Shown: positions 51,202-59,620, numbered from the stretch's first letter. The stretch: DNA of 64,000 bases from Bacteroidota bacterium (GCA_023387965.1 JAEWHE010000009.1:1-64000), one strand, 5' to 3'. Translations and numbers: made by a program. Notes: generated by a model from the letters alone, not told the origin.

Positions 51202-51717
51202 ATGTTTCACAAAAATATTAAATTATTTCTAGCTTCGTTATTGATTGGTTGTGCAATTTGGCAGTTTGCTGATAAAAATATCGGAAACGGTATCTTTTTG
51301 ATTTTGCTTTCGCTGATTGTAATTTTGTTCTACTTTAAAAATGAAATGATTATTTTGGCTTTTCTAAAATTAAGAAAGCAAGATTTTCCGGGGGCTCAAA
51401 AGTGGCTTTCTAAAATTAAAAACCCTGAAGGTGCTTTGGTAAAAAAACAACAAGGTTACTATAATTATTTGCAAGGATTGATGCTTTCGCAAACGAATTT
51501 GACACAATCTGAAAAATATTTTAAGAAAGCAGTTGAGCTTGGCTTAAACATGAATATGGATTTGGCGGTTGCAAAATTAAATTTGGCGGGAATTGCTTTG
51601 TCTCGCAGAAGAAAAATTGAAGCAACAAATTTGCTGACTGAAGTTAAAAAATTAGACAAACAAGGGATGCTGAAAGATCAGGTAAAAATGATGAAAGAGC
51701 AGATGAAGAAGATTTAA
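51202..51717 (+). CDS. small membrane protein with TPR-like domain
   Basis: 171 residues. Two N-terminal transmembrane helices (LFLASLLIGCAIWQFAD, GIFLILLSLIVILFYF) are followed by helical repeats of TPR type (QGYYNYLQGLMLSQTNLTQSEKYF, LAVAKLNLAGIALSRRRKIEATNLL). Such proteins usually act as membrane scaffolds, and no partner is apparent. A degenerate repeat and terminator follow directly after the stop. Confidence 0.75.
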   Translation: MFHKNIKLFLASLLIGCAIWQFADKNIGNGIFLILLSLIVILFYFKNEMIILAFLKLRKQDFPGAQKWLSKIKNPEGALVKKQQGYYNYLQGLMLSQTNLTQSEKYFKKAVELGLNMNMDLAVAKLNLAGIALSRRRKIEATNLLTEVKKLDKQGMLKDQVKMMKEQMKKI

Positions 51718-51718
51718 T

Positions 51719-51899
51719 GATTAGCAATTAGTGACTGGTGATTAGTGATTAGTTGCAGCAGTTTTTGAATAAAAAAAAAGCTTTGGGAGATTCCAAAGCT
51801 TTTTTTTATTCTAATTTTTTAAAACTCCAAAACTAATTAATAATCACTAATTGCTAATCATTAATCACTAATTGCTAATCACTAATTGCTAATCACTAA
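51719..51899. repeat. inverted word-repeat arms around a terminator
   Basis: The left arm (51719-51756) is made of gattagcaattagtga-type words. The right arm (51841-51899) contains three copies of the 14-mer TAATCACTAATTGC, two of them directly adjacent. Left GCAATTAGTGA (51724-51734) is the exact complement of right TCACTAATTGC (51844-51854). The arms enclose a terminator at 51771-51808 and abut the stop codons of both neighbouring genes. Confidence 0.75.
51771..51808. terminator. bidirectional terminator inside the repeat
   Basis: AGCTTTGG (51779-51786) pairs with CCAAAGCT (51793-51800), extended by nine A and eight T residues. Confidence 0.85.
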
Positions 51900-51900
51900 C

Positions 51901-52794
51901 TCAATTATATCCTTCCGTTGGAATTTCCAATGTATATCTTTTTCCGCCCGAAACTGTGAGTTTTCTGTCGCGTAACCACGGATTGTGGATTTTTAAAATT
52001 TTATAGTTGATGCCTTGCGATTTTGCAAAAACAGCTAAGTCTTGAATGGTAGAATCTACCTCTACTTTTTTTACAGCAATAGGATTGTAAAGTTCTGAAG
52101 GATTTACGTTAAAACCGTATTGTACTTGGTTTTTCATAATTTGTTTCAAAGCCAAAATCCTGAAGACGTAACGTGCGGTTTCGTCAGTTAAAAGTAAATC
52201 GTAATAATTATTTTCGCCTTGGAAAGTAATTTGTTTGTTCACGCCTCCTGCTCCACCGTTGTATGATGCGGCAGCAAGTGTCCAGCTTCCAAATCTTTTA
52301 TAAGCGCTGTTTAAGTAACGGCAAGCGGCTTCGGTAGAAATTTCGAGATGGTAACGTTCGTCCACAATATCATTGACTTCCATGCCGTATTCTTTGGCAG
52401 TTGCCGGCATAAATTGCCAAAAACCTTTTGCTCCCGCGGAAGATGTAGCGTTCATCAGAGCACTTTCGGCGACAGCCAAATATTTAAAATCGTCTGGAAT
52501 ATTATTTTTTTTCAAAATGGGTTCAATCACCGGAAAAAAGCGGTTTGCGCGTTTGATGATTAATAAAGTGGAAGCATCGAGGTTAGCATTTACAACTAAT
52601 TCACGGTCTAAACGCTCTTTTACATCGGAAATTTGCAAAGGTACTTTTTCACCACAAAAATCCATTTCGGTTGGAAAAAAATAATTACTTACTATTGGCG
52701 TTGGCGTTTTTTCATTGGTAGAAACCGCATGAATTAAAGTTCCACTTACCAAAATTACGCCTGCGATAATGCTTGTTTTTTTAATCAAATTCAT
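51901..52794 (-). CDS. lytic transglycosylase (SLT/MltD-like)
   Basis: 297 residues with an N-terminal signal (TSIIAGVILVSGTLIHAVS). The GH23 domain has the catalytic Glu in KYLAVAESALMNATSSAGAKG, then GFWQFMPATAKEYG and LAAASYNGGAGGVNK. It cuts glycan strands of peptidoglycan in the periplasm. The last 60 residues (QDLAVFAKSQGINYKILKIHN) resemble a degenerate LysM-like end. It is a single gene on the minus strand. Confidence 0.92.
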   Translation of the reverse strand: MNLIKKTSIIAGVILVSGTLIHAVSTNEKTPTPIVSNYFFPTEMDFCGEKVPLQISDVKERLDRELVVNANLDASTLLIIKRANRFFPVIEPILKKNNIPDDFKYLAVAESALMNATSSAGAKGFWQFMPATAKEYGMEVNDIVDERYHLEISTEAACRYLNSAYKRFGSWTLAAASYNGGAGGVNKQITFQGENNYYDLLLTDETARYVFRILALKQIMKNQVQYGFNVNPSELYNPIAVKKVEVDSTIQDLAVFAKSQGINYKILKIHNPWLRDRKLTVSGGKRYTLEIPTEGYN

Positions 52795-52859
52795 ATTCTC
52801 TTTCGTTTAAATGTATTTTCGTAAACCTACAAAAAATAGTTAATTCATGGTTAGATAAT

Positions 52860-53528
52860 TTATTCTTTTTTTAAAATAATTTCGGGTAAATTTTCATTCA
52901 ACCACTTGTATTTATTGATAATCATGATGTGAGTTCCGCCGGGAACAGCGATATAATTTTTGATATACCTAGCCGGAAAAACCTCGTCTAAATCTCCGTG
53001 AATGTGAACCACAGTTTCGTCCGGAATGGTTCTGTCCCAAAAAATAATTTGTTCCAAAGCCCAATCGAGATAACTCTTGTCGCGCATGTTCATGAACTTT
53101 TCGTAAAGCCGCAATCTTTGAGCAAATTTTTTATTGGTAAACGAAAACCTTGCCAAAAATTCTACATTTTGCATCATTCCGGTTGGGATAATTTTGTAGG
53201 CTTTGGTTTTTTTGGCAAATTTCATTCTGCGTGGAAATTCTTCATTACATTTTACGCTTGAAATGATAATTACTTTTCGCGGGTTTACAAATTCCGCCAT
53301 TTCTTGAACCAAAACGCCTCCAAAAGAAACTCCTACCAAAACTGGACTTTCGTGCTTTACTCCTTTTGAAATTCGCTTGGCATATTCTTTTAAATTTTCT
53401 TGAGGCAAAGGCAAAAGCCAATCGAGAAGATGTATTTCAAATTGATCTTCGGGCAATTTTATCCGTTCAAAAATTGCTGAACTTGCCGCCATTCCAGGCA
53501 TAAAATAAACGTGAATTTTCTCCATCAC
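52860..53528 (-). CDS. alpha/beta hydrolase
   Basis: 222 residues without a signal peptide. The nucleophile elbow is GVSFGG (Ser), with HVYFMPGMAASSAIF at the oxyanion side. An Asp and a His follow in HIHGDLDEVFPARYI and VPGGTHIMI. The substrate is unknown, so it is best called a cytoplasmic esterase-type hydrolase. The start could be the first or second Met. Confidence 0.85.
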   Translation of the reverse strand: MMEKIHVYFMPGMAASSAIFERIKLPEDQFEIHLLDWLLPLPQENLKEYAKRISKGVKHESPVLVGVSFGGVLVQEMAEFVNPRKVIIISSVKCNEEFPRRMKFAKKTKAYKIIPTGMMQNVEFLARFSFTNKKFAQRLRLYEKFMNMRDKSYLDWALEQIIFWDRTIPDETVVHIHGDLDEVFPARYIKNYIAVPGGTHIMIINKYKWLNENLPEIILKKE

Positions 53529-53642
53529 AATCCTTTTAACGCTATCATAACAGCGAGTTTGGGTTTTTATTACGAAATTTGCATAAAATTATGGTTTTTT
53601 ACGTAAGCTTTTTCTACTTCAAATTTAAAAAATCAACAAATT

Positions 53643-53741
53643 ATGCAAACGCGATTGTTTCCTAAAAACGAAAGAGAAACCGCACATTTTGGCTCGCTTC
53701 ACGCTAATTTTTCTTTTTGGTTTGGAAATTTTTCGGTTTGA
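53643..53741 (+). pseudogene. possible decayed pirin N-terminus
   Basis: A 32-codon frame starts MQTRLFPKNERETAHFG and continues SLHANFSFWFGNFSV before a TGA. It resembles, position by position, the conserved N-terminus of bacterial pirins (LxxxxxRGxAxxGWLxxxxSFSFANYY), but Gly and Trp at key places are changed and the frame then stops. It may be a remnant left in the 279-base spacer. The match is by eye and could be chance. Confidence 0.3.
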
Positions 53742-53807
53742 AAAAGTTTATTTGTGCGATAAAAATTCCGGTTAACGGATTCAAAAACTTAAACGAAAGA
53801 AAGCAAC

Positions 53808-54092
53808 ATGGAAATTAAAGACAATACTTTTTCGCGACAATTTGAGACGATTTCCGACGAGAAATTGTTAACCGTGGAATATTCTTTTCAAGAGAGAAAA
53901 ATATTTTTAACGAAGTTAAATGTTCCCGAAGAGTTTAAAAATGAGGAATTTGTTTCTGATTTTTTGAAAGAAATTTTGACTATTGCCGAAGAACGCAAAC
54001 TAAAAGTGGTGCCAACACATCCGAAGATTGCAGCGTTTTTTAGGAAAAATCCAATTTATAAAGAATTATTGCCGCCAGGAATCCGGATTTAG
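53808..54092 (+). CDS. small GNAT-type N-acetyltransferase (NATD1-like)
   Basis: 94 residues. The pattern is that of the short acetyl-CoA-binding family: EYSFQERKIFLTKLNVPEEFKNEE, then LKEILTIAEERKLKVVPTHPKIAAFFRKNP. The second part carries the pyrophosphate-binding and substrate helix region. The substrate is unknown. No partner gene is apparent. Confidence 0.78.
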   Translation: MEIKDNTFSRQFETISDEKLLTVEYSFQERKIFLTKLNVPEEFKNEEFVSDFLKEILTIAEERKLKVVPTHPKIAAFFRKNPIYKELLPPGIRI

Positions 54093-54109
54093 ATTTTTGA
54101 ACCATAGAG

Positions 54110-54180
54110 ACTATCTTATATGTCCTTATATGCGTTTATTGGTTTTAAATGATACCATGTAAGGCATATAAGGACATTTT
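54110..54180. repeat. short-word repeat with 13-bp inverted arms
   Basis: ATGTCCTTATATG (54120-54132) and CATATAAGGACAT (54165-54177) are exact inverted repeats separated by 32 bases. The neighbouring words (accatagagactatcttata) are degenerate variants. It lies between the GNAT gene and the next plus-strand gene, and there is no T-run. Confidence 0.7.
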
Positions 54181-54233
54181 AATTTTAACTATTGGAGAAT
54201 CTTTGCGCAAGAATTTTTTAGTATTTTTATCAA

Positions 54234-54572
54234 ATGACTGAAGAACTCAATTCAAAAATCCTCCACTTCTTCGAAAACATCGAAAAATATTACGGCAGCA
54301 AAACCGAAATTACTGAGGGTTTGTATAGCTTAACGCAAAGTTTCGACAGTCATTCGACCACATGGAATTTATCAGAATTTGATTTGGTTCGTTCAGGTTA
54401 TCGAAAAACCGGCGAACGATTAATGCTTGAAGGCGAAAAAATGTACTACGAAATTTCGGCAGCGTTATTGATAAATTTCGAACAAAAAGGCAGAAATACT
54501 TTTGAATTTATTGAAAAATATGGCGACTCCGTTTTGAGAGTTACTAAAATCAAGTTTCATTACAGATATTGA
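54234..54572 (+). CDS. hypothetical protein
   Basis: 112 residues, no signal peptide or membrane helix. The body alternates charged and aromatic residues (HFFENIEKYYGSKTEITEGLYSL, EGEKMYYEISAALLINFEQKG). No family is recognised. The ATG is well placed and no better frame exists, so it is likely real. It is convergent with mtaB across a hairpin-forming spacer. Confidence 0.55.
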   Translation: MTEELNSKILHFFENIEKYYGSKTEITEGLYSLTQSFDSHSTTWNLSEFDLVRSGYRKTGERLMLEGEKMYYEISAALLINFEQKGRNTFEFIEKYGDSVLRVTKIKFHYRY

Positions 54573-54579
54573 TTTTGGA

Positions 54580-54660
54580 CTTCTTAGAGATTTAGACAAA
54601 TTAGACTACTTAGATTTTGCCACAGTCTAATTTGTCCAAAAAGTCTAAAAATCTAACGTT
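54580..54660. repeat. short-word repeat with inverted arms between convergent genes
   Basis: GACAAATTAGACT (54595-54607) is the exact complement of AGTCTAATTTGTC (54624-54636). The outer parts (ggacttcttagag and aaaagtctaaaaatct) extend the pairing imperfectly. It probably terminates both genes but is built from degenerate words rather than a GC-rich stem. Confidence 0.7.
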
Positions 54661-54668
54661 CTAAATGC

Positions 54669-56003
54669 CTATACTTCCACATTCAGAAACTCCAATCTTA
54701 CCAAACCATCATCGTCAATTTTTGTCAGGTTGATTTCATGCAAAGTATTCACCAATTCTGGGTTCCACGGAGCTTTAACTTTCACATAATTTTCCGTAAA
54801 ACCATGAATGTAACCTTCTTTGTTTTCGCCTTCAAATAAAACCGTTCGATTTGTCCCAATCTGACTTTCATAGAATGCACGGCGTTTTTTTACCGAAAGA
54901 CCACGCAACATTTTGCTTCGTTTGGCTCTCACATTTGCCGGAACCGGATTTTCCATATTTGCCGCTTCGGTATTATCTCTTTCAGAATATGTAAAAACGT
55001 GTAAATACGAAATCGGAAGTTGGCTCAAATAATTATAAGTTTCTAAAAAAAGTTCGTCGGTTTCACCCGGAAATCCTACAATCACATCAACGCCAATGCA
55101 AGCATCTGGCATTACTTCACGGATTTTCGACACACGATTGGTATATACTTCGCGCAAATAACGGCGTTTCATTTTTTTCAAAATCGTATCGCTTCCGGAT
55201 TGCAACGGAATGTGAAAATGCGGTACAAAAGTCCGTGATTTCGACACAAATTCAATGGTTTCGTTTTTCAACAAATTCGGTTCGATTGAAGAAATTCGCA
55301 AACGTTCGATTCCTGAAACGGTATCTAATGCTTGAACTAAGTCAAAAAAAGTATGTTCGTGTTTTTTATTTCCAAATTCGCCTTTGCCATAATCCCCAAC
55401 GTTTACGCCAGTTAACACGATTTCTTTTATATTTTGTTCCGAAATTTCTTTGGCATTTTGCAACACATTTTGCAAAGAATCGCTTCGAGAAATTCCTCTT
55501 GCCAACGGAATGGTGCAATAGGTACATTTATAATCGCAACCGTCCTGAACCTTTAAAAACGCTCGGGTTCTATCACCAATGGAGTAACTTCCCACGTAGA
55601 AATCGGCTTCCTGAATTTCGCAAGAATGAACTTCGCCAAAATCATTTTTCGACAAATCGTTGATGTAATCGGTAATTTTAAATTTTTCAGTCGCGCCTAA
55701 AACCAAATCCACTCCATCAACGGAAGCTAATTCTTCGGGTTTTAATTGTGCATAACAGCCAACAGCAGCGACAAAAGCTTTATCGTTGAGCTTCATTGCC
55801 TTTTTCACCACTTGCTTAAACTGTTTGTCGGCATTTTCTGTAACCGAACAGGTATTGATTACATAAATATCCGCAACATCCTCAAAATCAACACGATCAA
55901 AACCTTCGTCCTGAAACGATCGTGCGATTGTGGATGTTTCCGAAAAATTCAGTTTGCATCCAAGCGTGTAAAAAGCGACTTTTTTTCTGTTATCTGTCAT
56001 CAT
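54669..56003 (-). CDS. mtaB: tRNA t6A37 methylthiotransferase MtaB
   Basis: 444 residues from the ATG at 56003, where the conserved N-terminus KKVAFYTLGCKLNFSETS begins. The frame is open 27 bases further, but that extension is not conserved in kind. It is a radical SAM enzyme: the N-terminal UPF0004 domain has three Cys (TLGCKLN, NTCSVTE, VGCYAQ), the radical SAM triad is CDYKCTYC, and a TRAM domain closes the protein. It converts t6A37 to ms2t6A in tRNAs that read ANN codons. Confidence 0.94.
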   Translation of the reverse strand: MMTDNRKKVAFYTLGCKLNFSETSTIARSFQDEGFDRVDFEDVADIYVINTCSVTENADKQFKQVVKKAMKLNDKAFVAAVGCYAQLKPEELASVDGVDLVLGATEKFKITDYINDLSKNDFGEVHSCEIQEADFYVGSYSIGDRTRAFLKVQDGCDYKCTYCTIPLARGISRSDSLQNVLQNAKEISEQNIKEIVLTGVNVGDYGKGEFGNKKHEHTFFDLVQALDTVSGIERLRISSIEPNLLKNETIEFVSKSRTFVPHFHIPLQSGSDTILKKMKRRYLREVYTNRVSKIREVMPDACIGVDVIVGFPGETDELFLETYNYLSQLPISYLHVFTYSERDNTEAANMENPVPANVRAKRSKMLRGLSVKKRRAFYESQIGTNRTVLFEGENKEGYIHGFTENYVKVKAPWNPELVNTLHEINLTKIDDDGLVRLEFLNVEV

Positions 56004-56094
56004 TAAATCCTCCGAAAAATTGGAAAACAATATCGATTAATTATATTTACATTTTGCAAATAAGTCTGCAAATTTACGCACAATATTTCTGATA

Positions 56095-57702
56095 ATGAAA
56101 TCAATAACTTTCTATATTTCAATATTTTATACTCTCTTGGTATTTGTTTCCTGCGGAAAAACCGTCGAAAAAAACAGAGACAATCAGGTTTTTAGATTTA
56201 ATCAGGATGCAAACGTGAGTTCTCTCGATCCTGCTTTTGCGAAATCTCAAGACAATATTTGGATGTGCAACCAAATTTTTAACGGGTTGGTTCAGTTGGA
56301 TGATAGTTTGAATATAAAACCTGATTTGGCAAAGTCTTGGACCATTTCTGAAGATGGAAAACTGTATACTTTTTTGCTTCGGAATGATGTTCGATTCCAT
56401 AAAAATAAAATTTTTAAAGATTCTACACGATTTGTAATTGCAGCCGATTTTCAATTTTCTTTCAATCGGCTTTTAGACGAAAAAGTGGCTTCTCCCGGAG
56501 GTTGGATCATGCAAAATGTCGAGAATTTTTCGGCGGAAAATGATTCTGTTTTTCAGATTAAATTGAAAAAACCGTTTCCAGCGTTTTTGGGTTTGCTTTC
56601 GATGAAATATGCTTCAGTTGTTCCGAAAGACGCTTTTGTTTCGGGTTATGATTTTCGAACAAATCCAATTGGAACCGGACCTTTTCAGTTCAGACATTGG
56701 GAAGAAAATGTAAAATTGGTTTTGAGAAGAAATCCGTTATACTTTGAAAAAGACGAAAATGGAAATCAATTGCCTTATCTTGAAGCGGTTGCTGTAACTT
56801 TTTTGCCTGATAAACAAAGTGGATTTTTACAGTTTGCTCAAGGCAAAATTGATTTTGTTTCGGGTTTGCATCCAAGTTATAAAGACGAAATTTTAACGCA
56901 AAGCGGACAATTGCAAGCAAAGTACAAAAACGACGTCAATATGATCACTGGTTCTTACTTAAACACCGAATATTTAGGTTTTAGAATGGATGGCGAAAAA
57001 AATCCGGCGAAGGACAAACGCATTCGTCAGGCTTTGAATCATGGTTTTGACCGAAAAAAATTAGTGACGTATTTACGAAACGGAATGGGAACTCCAGCGG
57101 TTGCCGGAATTATTCCGGCGGGACTTCCGGGTTTTGACGCTGAAAAAATTTTCTATGATTTTGATGCAGAAAAAGCCAAAAAACTTGTGGCTGAATACAA
57201 GAAATCCACCGGCGACAACAACCCGAAAGTAGCTTTGAGCACGAACGCTACCTATTTGGACATTGCCGAATATTTGCAACGCGAATGGAAAAAAATTGGT
57301 TTGGATGTTTCTATTGATGTGAATCCGCCGGCGACTTTGCGGCAGGCAATTTCTACCGGAAAAGTTTCTTTTTTTCGCGCGAGTTGGATTGCTGATTATC
57401 CAGATGCTGAAAATTACCTTTCCCTTTTTTACAGCAAAAATTTTGCACCAAACGGTCCGAACTACACGCATTTTTCCAACGCGGAATTTGATCGCCTTTA
57501 CGAACAAGCTTTCTTGGAGACTGATTTGGCAAAGAGAACTTTGATTTACCAAAAAATGGATGCATTGGTAATGGAAGAAGCGCCAATTATTCCGCTTTTT
57601 TATGATAAAGTGGCGCGATTTACCCGAAAAAATGTGACTGGTTTGGGAATTAATCCGTTGAATATGTTAGATTTACGTCGGGTGAAAAAATTAGACAATT
57701 AG
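56095..57702 (+). CDS. ABC transporter substrate-binding lipoprotein, peptide type (SBP_bac_5)
   Basis: 535 residues. The lipoprotein signal ends in TLLVFVSCGKTVE. The class II oligopeptide-binding pattern is clear (LDPAFAKSQDNIWMCNQIFNGLVQLD, PIGTGPFQFRHWEENVKLVLRRNP, IRQALNHGFDRKKLV). No permease or ATPase gene lies beside it, as is common in Bacteroidota. A repeat element follows. Substrate specificity (peptide, dipeptide or other) is undecided. Confidence 0.9.
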   Translation: MKSITFYISIFYTLLVFVSCGKTVEKNRDNQVFRFNQDANVSSLDPAFAKSQDNIWMCNQIFNGLVQLDDSLNIKPDLAKSWTISEDGKLYTFLLRNDVRFHKNKIFKDSTRFVIAADFQFSFNRLLDEKVASPGGWIMQNVENFSAENDSVFQIKLKKPFPAFLGLLSMKYASVVPKDAFVSGYDFRTNPIGTGPFQFRHWEENVKLVLRRNPLYFEKDENGNQLPYLEAVAVTFLPDKQSGFLQFAQGKIDFVSGLHPSYKDEILTQSGQLQAKYKNDVNMITGSYLNTEYLGFRMDGEKNPAKDKRIRQALNHGFDRKKLVTYLRNGMGTPAVAGIIPAGLPGFDAEKIFYDFDAEKAKKLVAEYKKSTGDNNPKVALSTNATYLDIAEYLQREWKKIGLDVSIDVNPPATLRQAISTGKVSFFRASWIADYPDAENYLSLFYSKNFAPNGPNYTHFSNAEFDRLYEQAFLETDLAKRTLIYQKMDALVMEEAPIIPLFYDKVARFTRKNVTGLGINPLNMLDLRRVKKLDN

Positions 57703-57707
57703 CCAAT

Positions 57708-57752
57708 TAGATGATTTGAAAATTTGAAAATTGGGTAATTTGAAGATGATGT
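57708..57752. repeat. atttgaaa word repeat
   Basis: A short stretch of variants of atttgaaa and attgggta follows the peptide-binding gene stop. It looks like the other degenerate word spacers. Confidence 0.5.
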
Positions 57753-57792
57753 GGAAACTGACGATTACAAAAATGCCTAAACTTTTCTCTAT

Positions 57793-57866
57793 TAGCCCCG
57801 ATTAAAGGGGAAATCCTTTTTGTTTTTGGCAAAAAACAAAAAGATTGAACCGGAAAGCGGGAATTA
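57793..57866. repeat. bulged-C hairpin repeat, copy C
   Basis: AATCCTTTTTGTTTTT (57812-57827) pairs with AAAAACAAAAAGATT (57832-57846), with the same single unpaired C as copies A and B. Outer flanks are ccccgattaaagggg on the left and ccggaaagcggg on the right. It lies between the peptide-binding gene and the GlmU-like gene. Confidence 0.65.
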
Positions 57867-57904
57867 CGATGGCTGAAAATGCCCAAGCCTTTGGCTCCAA
57901 AAAA

Positions 57905-57931
57905 AAATCCGAAACAATTTGCTTCGGATTT
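57905..57931 (-). terminator. terminator of the GlmU-like gene
   Basis: ATCCGAA (57907-57913) and TTCGGAT (57923-57929) pair, with a T-run on the minus strand. Confidence 0.75.
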
Positions 57932-57936
57932 AAATT

Positions 57937-59112
57937 TTAGTCCTTTCTGTATTTTTTGGTTTCTTCAAAAACGTGTTCTAAAATTTTGGCTTCTTTTTCG
58001 TCAAACTCCATATTGCGTCGCGACATCACGATTTTAGCGGTATCGAACGCTTTTTTGGTGATGTAAGTGGTGAAGCCGGAAGCGCCACCCCAAGAAAAAC
58101 TTGGCACGAAATTACGAGGAAATCCTGCTCCGAAAATGTTGGCGGAAACGCCCACGACAGTTCCGGTGTTGAACATTGTGTTGATGCCACATTTAGAATG
58201 ATCACCCATCATGAGTCCGCAAAATTGCAGTCCGGTTTTGGCGAAGTTCTCGGTTTCGTAGCTCCACAATTTTACTTCTTCGTAGTTATTTTTTAGGTTA
58301 GAATTGTTGCTATCGGCTCCAATGTTACACCATTCGCCCAAAACTGAATTTCCCAAAAATCCGTCGTGGCCTTTGTTGGAATAAGCGAAAAGTACGGAGT
58401 TGTTGACTTCGCCGCCAATTCTCGAATGTGGTCCAACCGTTGTCGCTCCATAAACTTTTGTCGCGAGTTTCACTTGAGCTCCTTCGCACAAAGCAAACGG
58501 CCCACGAATGACGGAACCTTCCATAATTTCGGCATTTTTCCCGATGTAGATTGGTCCGGTTGACGCATTCAAAGTCACAAATTCCAGCTTTGCTCCTTCT
58601 TCAATAAAAATATTTTCTGGTGAAATTACGTTGACACTTTTTGGGATGGATTGTGAGATTCTATCTTCGGTTAAAAGTTCAAAATCTTCTCTAATCGCGG
58701 CATCATTTTTTTGGAAAATGTCCCAAGTGTTTTCAATTGTAAGGCAATCGTCATTATATTCGATAATTTCGTAATCGTCAAAATTCACTTCTTCCTGAGA
58801 TTCTTCGGCAAAAAAAGCAATTACTTCTTCTCCTTTAAATATAGCTTGATTTTTTTCGAGAGATTTTACCATTTCCGCCAAAACTTCATTGGGCAAAAAC
58901 GAGGCGTTTATCATCACGTTTTCTTCCATTTCTACCATCGGGAATTTCTCTGAAAGGTATTCTTCGGTTACTGTTGTGGTGGTGTATCCCAAATATTTTT
59001 CCCATTTTTCGCGGATGGTTAAAATTCCCACGCGAATATCGGCAACGGGACGTGTGAAGGTAAAGGGTAGCAAGGCGTTTCTTACGGTTCCGTCGAATAG
59101 AATGTAGTTCAT
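57937..59112 (-). CDS. GlmU-like putative sugar nucleotidyltransferase
   Basis: 391 residues. The N-terminal half starts MNYILFDGTVRNALLPFTFTRP and lacks a clear nucleotidyltransferase GxGTRM motif. The C-terminal half has hexapeptide left-handed helix repeats (IFIEEGAKLEFVTLNASTGPIYIGKNAEIMEGSVIRGP, VGPHSRIGGEV). This is the conserved Bacteroidota family named GlmU-like. Whether it is a true uridyltransferase/acetyltransferase is uncertain. It follows rpmE2 on the minus strand, with a terminator between. Confidence 0.82.
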   Translation of the reverse strand: MNYILFDGTVRNALLPFTFTRPVADIRVGILTIREKWEKYLGYTTTTVTEEYLSEKFPMVEMEENVMINASFLPNEVLAEMVKSLEKNQAIFKGEEVIAFFAEESQEEVNFDDYEIIEYNDDCLTIENTWDIFQKNDAAIREDFELLTEDRISQSIPKSVNVISPENIFIEEGAKLEFVTLNASTGPIYIGKNAEIMEGSVIRGPFALCEGAQVKLATKVYGATTVGPHSRIGGEVNNSVLFAYSNKGHDGFLGNSVLGEWCNIGADSNNSNLKNNYEEVKLWSYETENFAKTGLQFCGLMMGDHSKCGINTMFNTGTVVGVSANIFGAGFPRNFVPSFSWGGASGFTTYITKKAFDTAKIVMSRRNMEFDEKEAKILEHVFEETKKYRKD

Positions 59113-59177
59113 TTTTTGTTTTTGTTAGAAAGGTAAAGTTACAAAGTTTCGTATAAAAAAAAACTTTGGGCATAAAA

Positions 59178-59203
59178 AAAGCCTTTCGAAGTTGAAAGGC
59201 TTT
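59178..59203 (-). terminator. terminator between rpmE2 and the GlmU-like gene
   Basis: AAAGCCTTTC (59178-59187) pairs with GAAAGGCTTT (59194-59203), with an adjacent A-run that reads as a T-run on the minus strand. Confidence 0.75.
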
Positions 59204-59222
59204 GTATTTAGTAAAACAGCTA

Positions 59223-59477
59223 TTATTTTTTAGCGTGTTTTGCGTATTTAGTTTTGAATTTGTCGATACGTCCTGCAGTATCAATCAATTTAGATTTACC
59301 TGTGTAAAAAGGGTGAGAAGTTCTAGAGATCTCCATTTTTACAACCGGATATTCAACACCTTCGTGAGTGATTGTTTCTTTAGTATCTGCTGTAGATTTA
59401 GTAATAAAAATGTCATCGTTAGACATGTCTTTAAAAGCAACTAATCTGTAATTTTCTGGGTGAACTCCTTTTTTCAT
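59223..59477 (-). CDS. rpmE2: 50S ribosomal protein bL31 type B
   Basis: 84 residues. It begins MKKGVHPENYRLVAFKDMS and has VKMEISRTSHPFYTGKSKLIDTAGRIDKF. The CxxC zinc motif of type A L31 is absent, so this is the zinc-independent form that is made under zinc shortage in other bacteria. The promoter lies about 115 bases upstream, leaving a long 5' leader. Confidence 0.95.
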   Translation of the reverse strand: MKKGVHPENYRLVAFKDMSNDDIFITKSTADTKETITHEGVEYPVVKMEISRTSHPFYTGKSKLIDTAGRIDKFKTKYAKHAKK

Positions 59478-59591
59478 CTTAATTTGATTTTTATTTTTTG
59501 CTAACGCGAATCTTGATGCTTTCTGTTCATTTGAAAGGTATCAACCCGACGATAACTTTTTGTTTTTAAACTTTTTACTATTTTGAGAGTG

Positions 59592-59620
59592 CAAATGTAC
59601 ACATATTTTTCTAACTACAA
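59592..59620 (-). promoter_or_regulatory. promoter of rpmE2
   Basis: On the minus strand, TTG (complement of 59618-59620), an 18-base spacer and TACATTTG (complement of 59592-59599). The leader of roughly 110 bases contains no pairing I can name. Confidence 0.65.

Noticed and set aside
51841..51899. Possible CRISPR-like array (three 14-mers)
   Set aside because: Units are too short, two are directly adjacent without spacers, and the words degrade; there are no cas genes.
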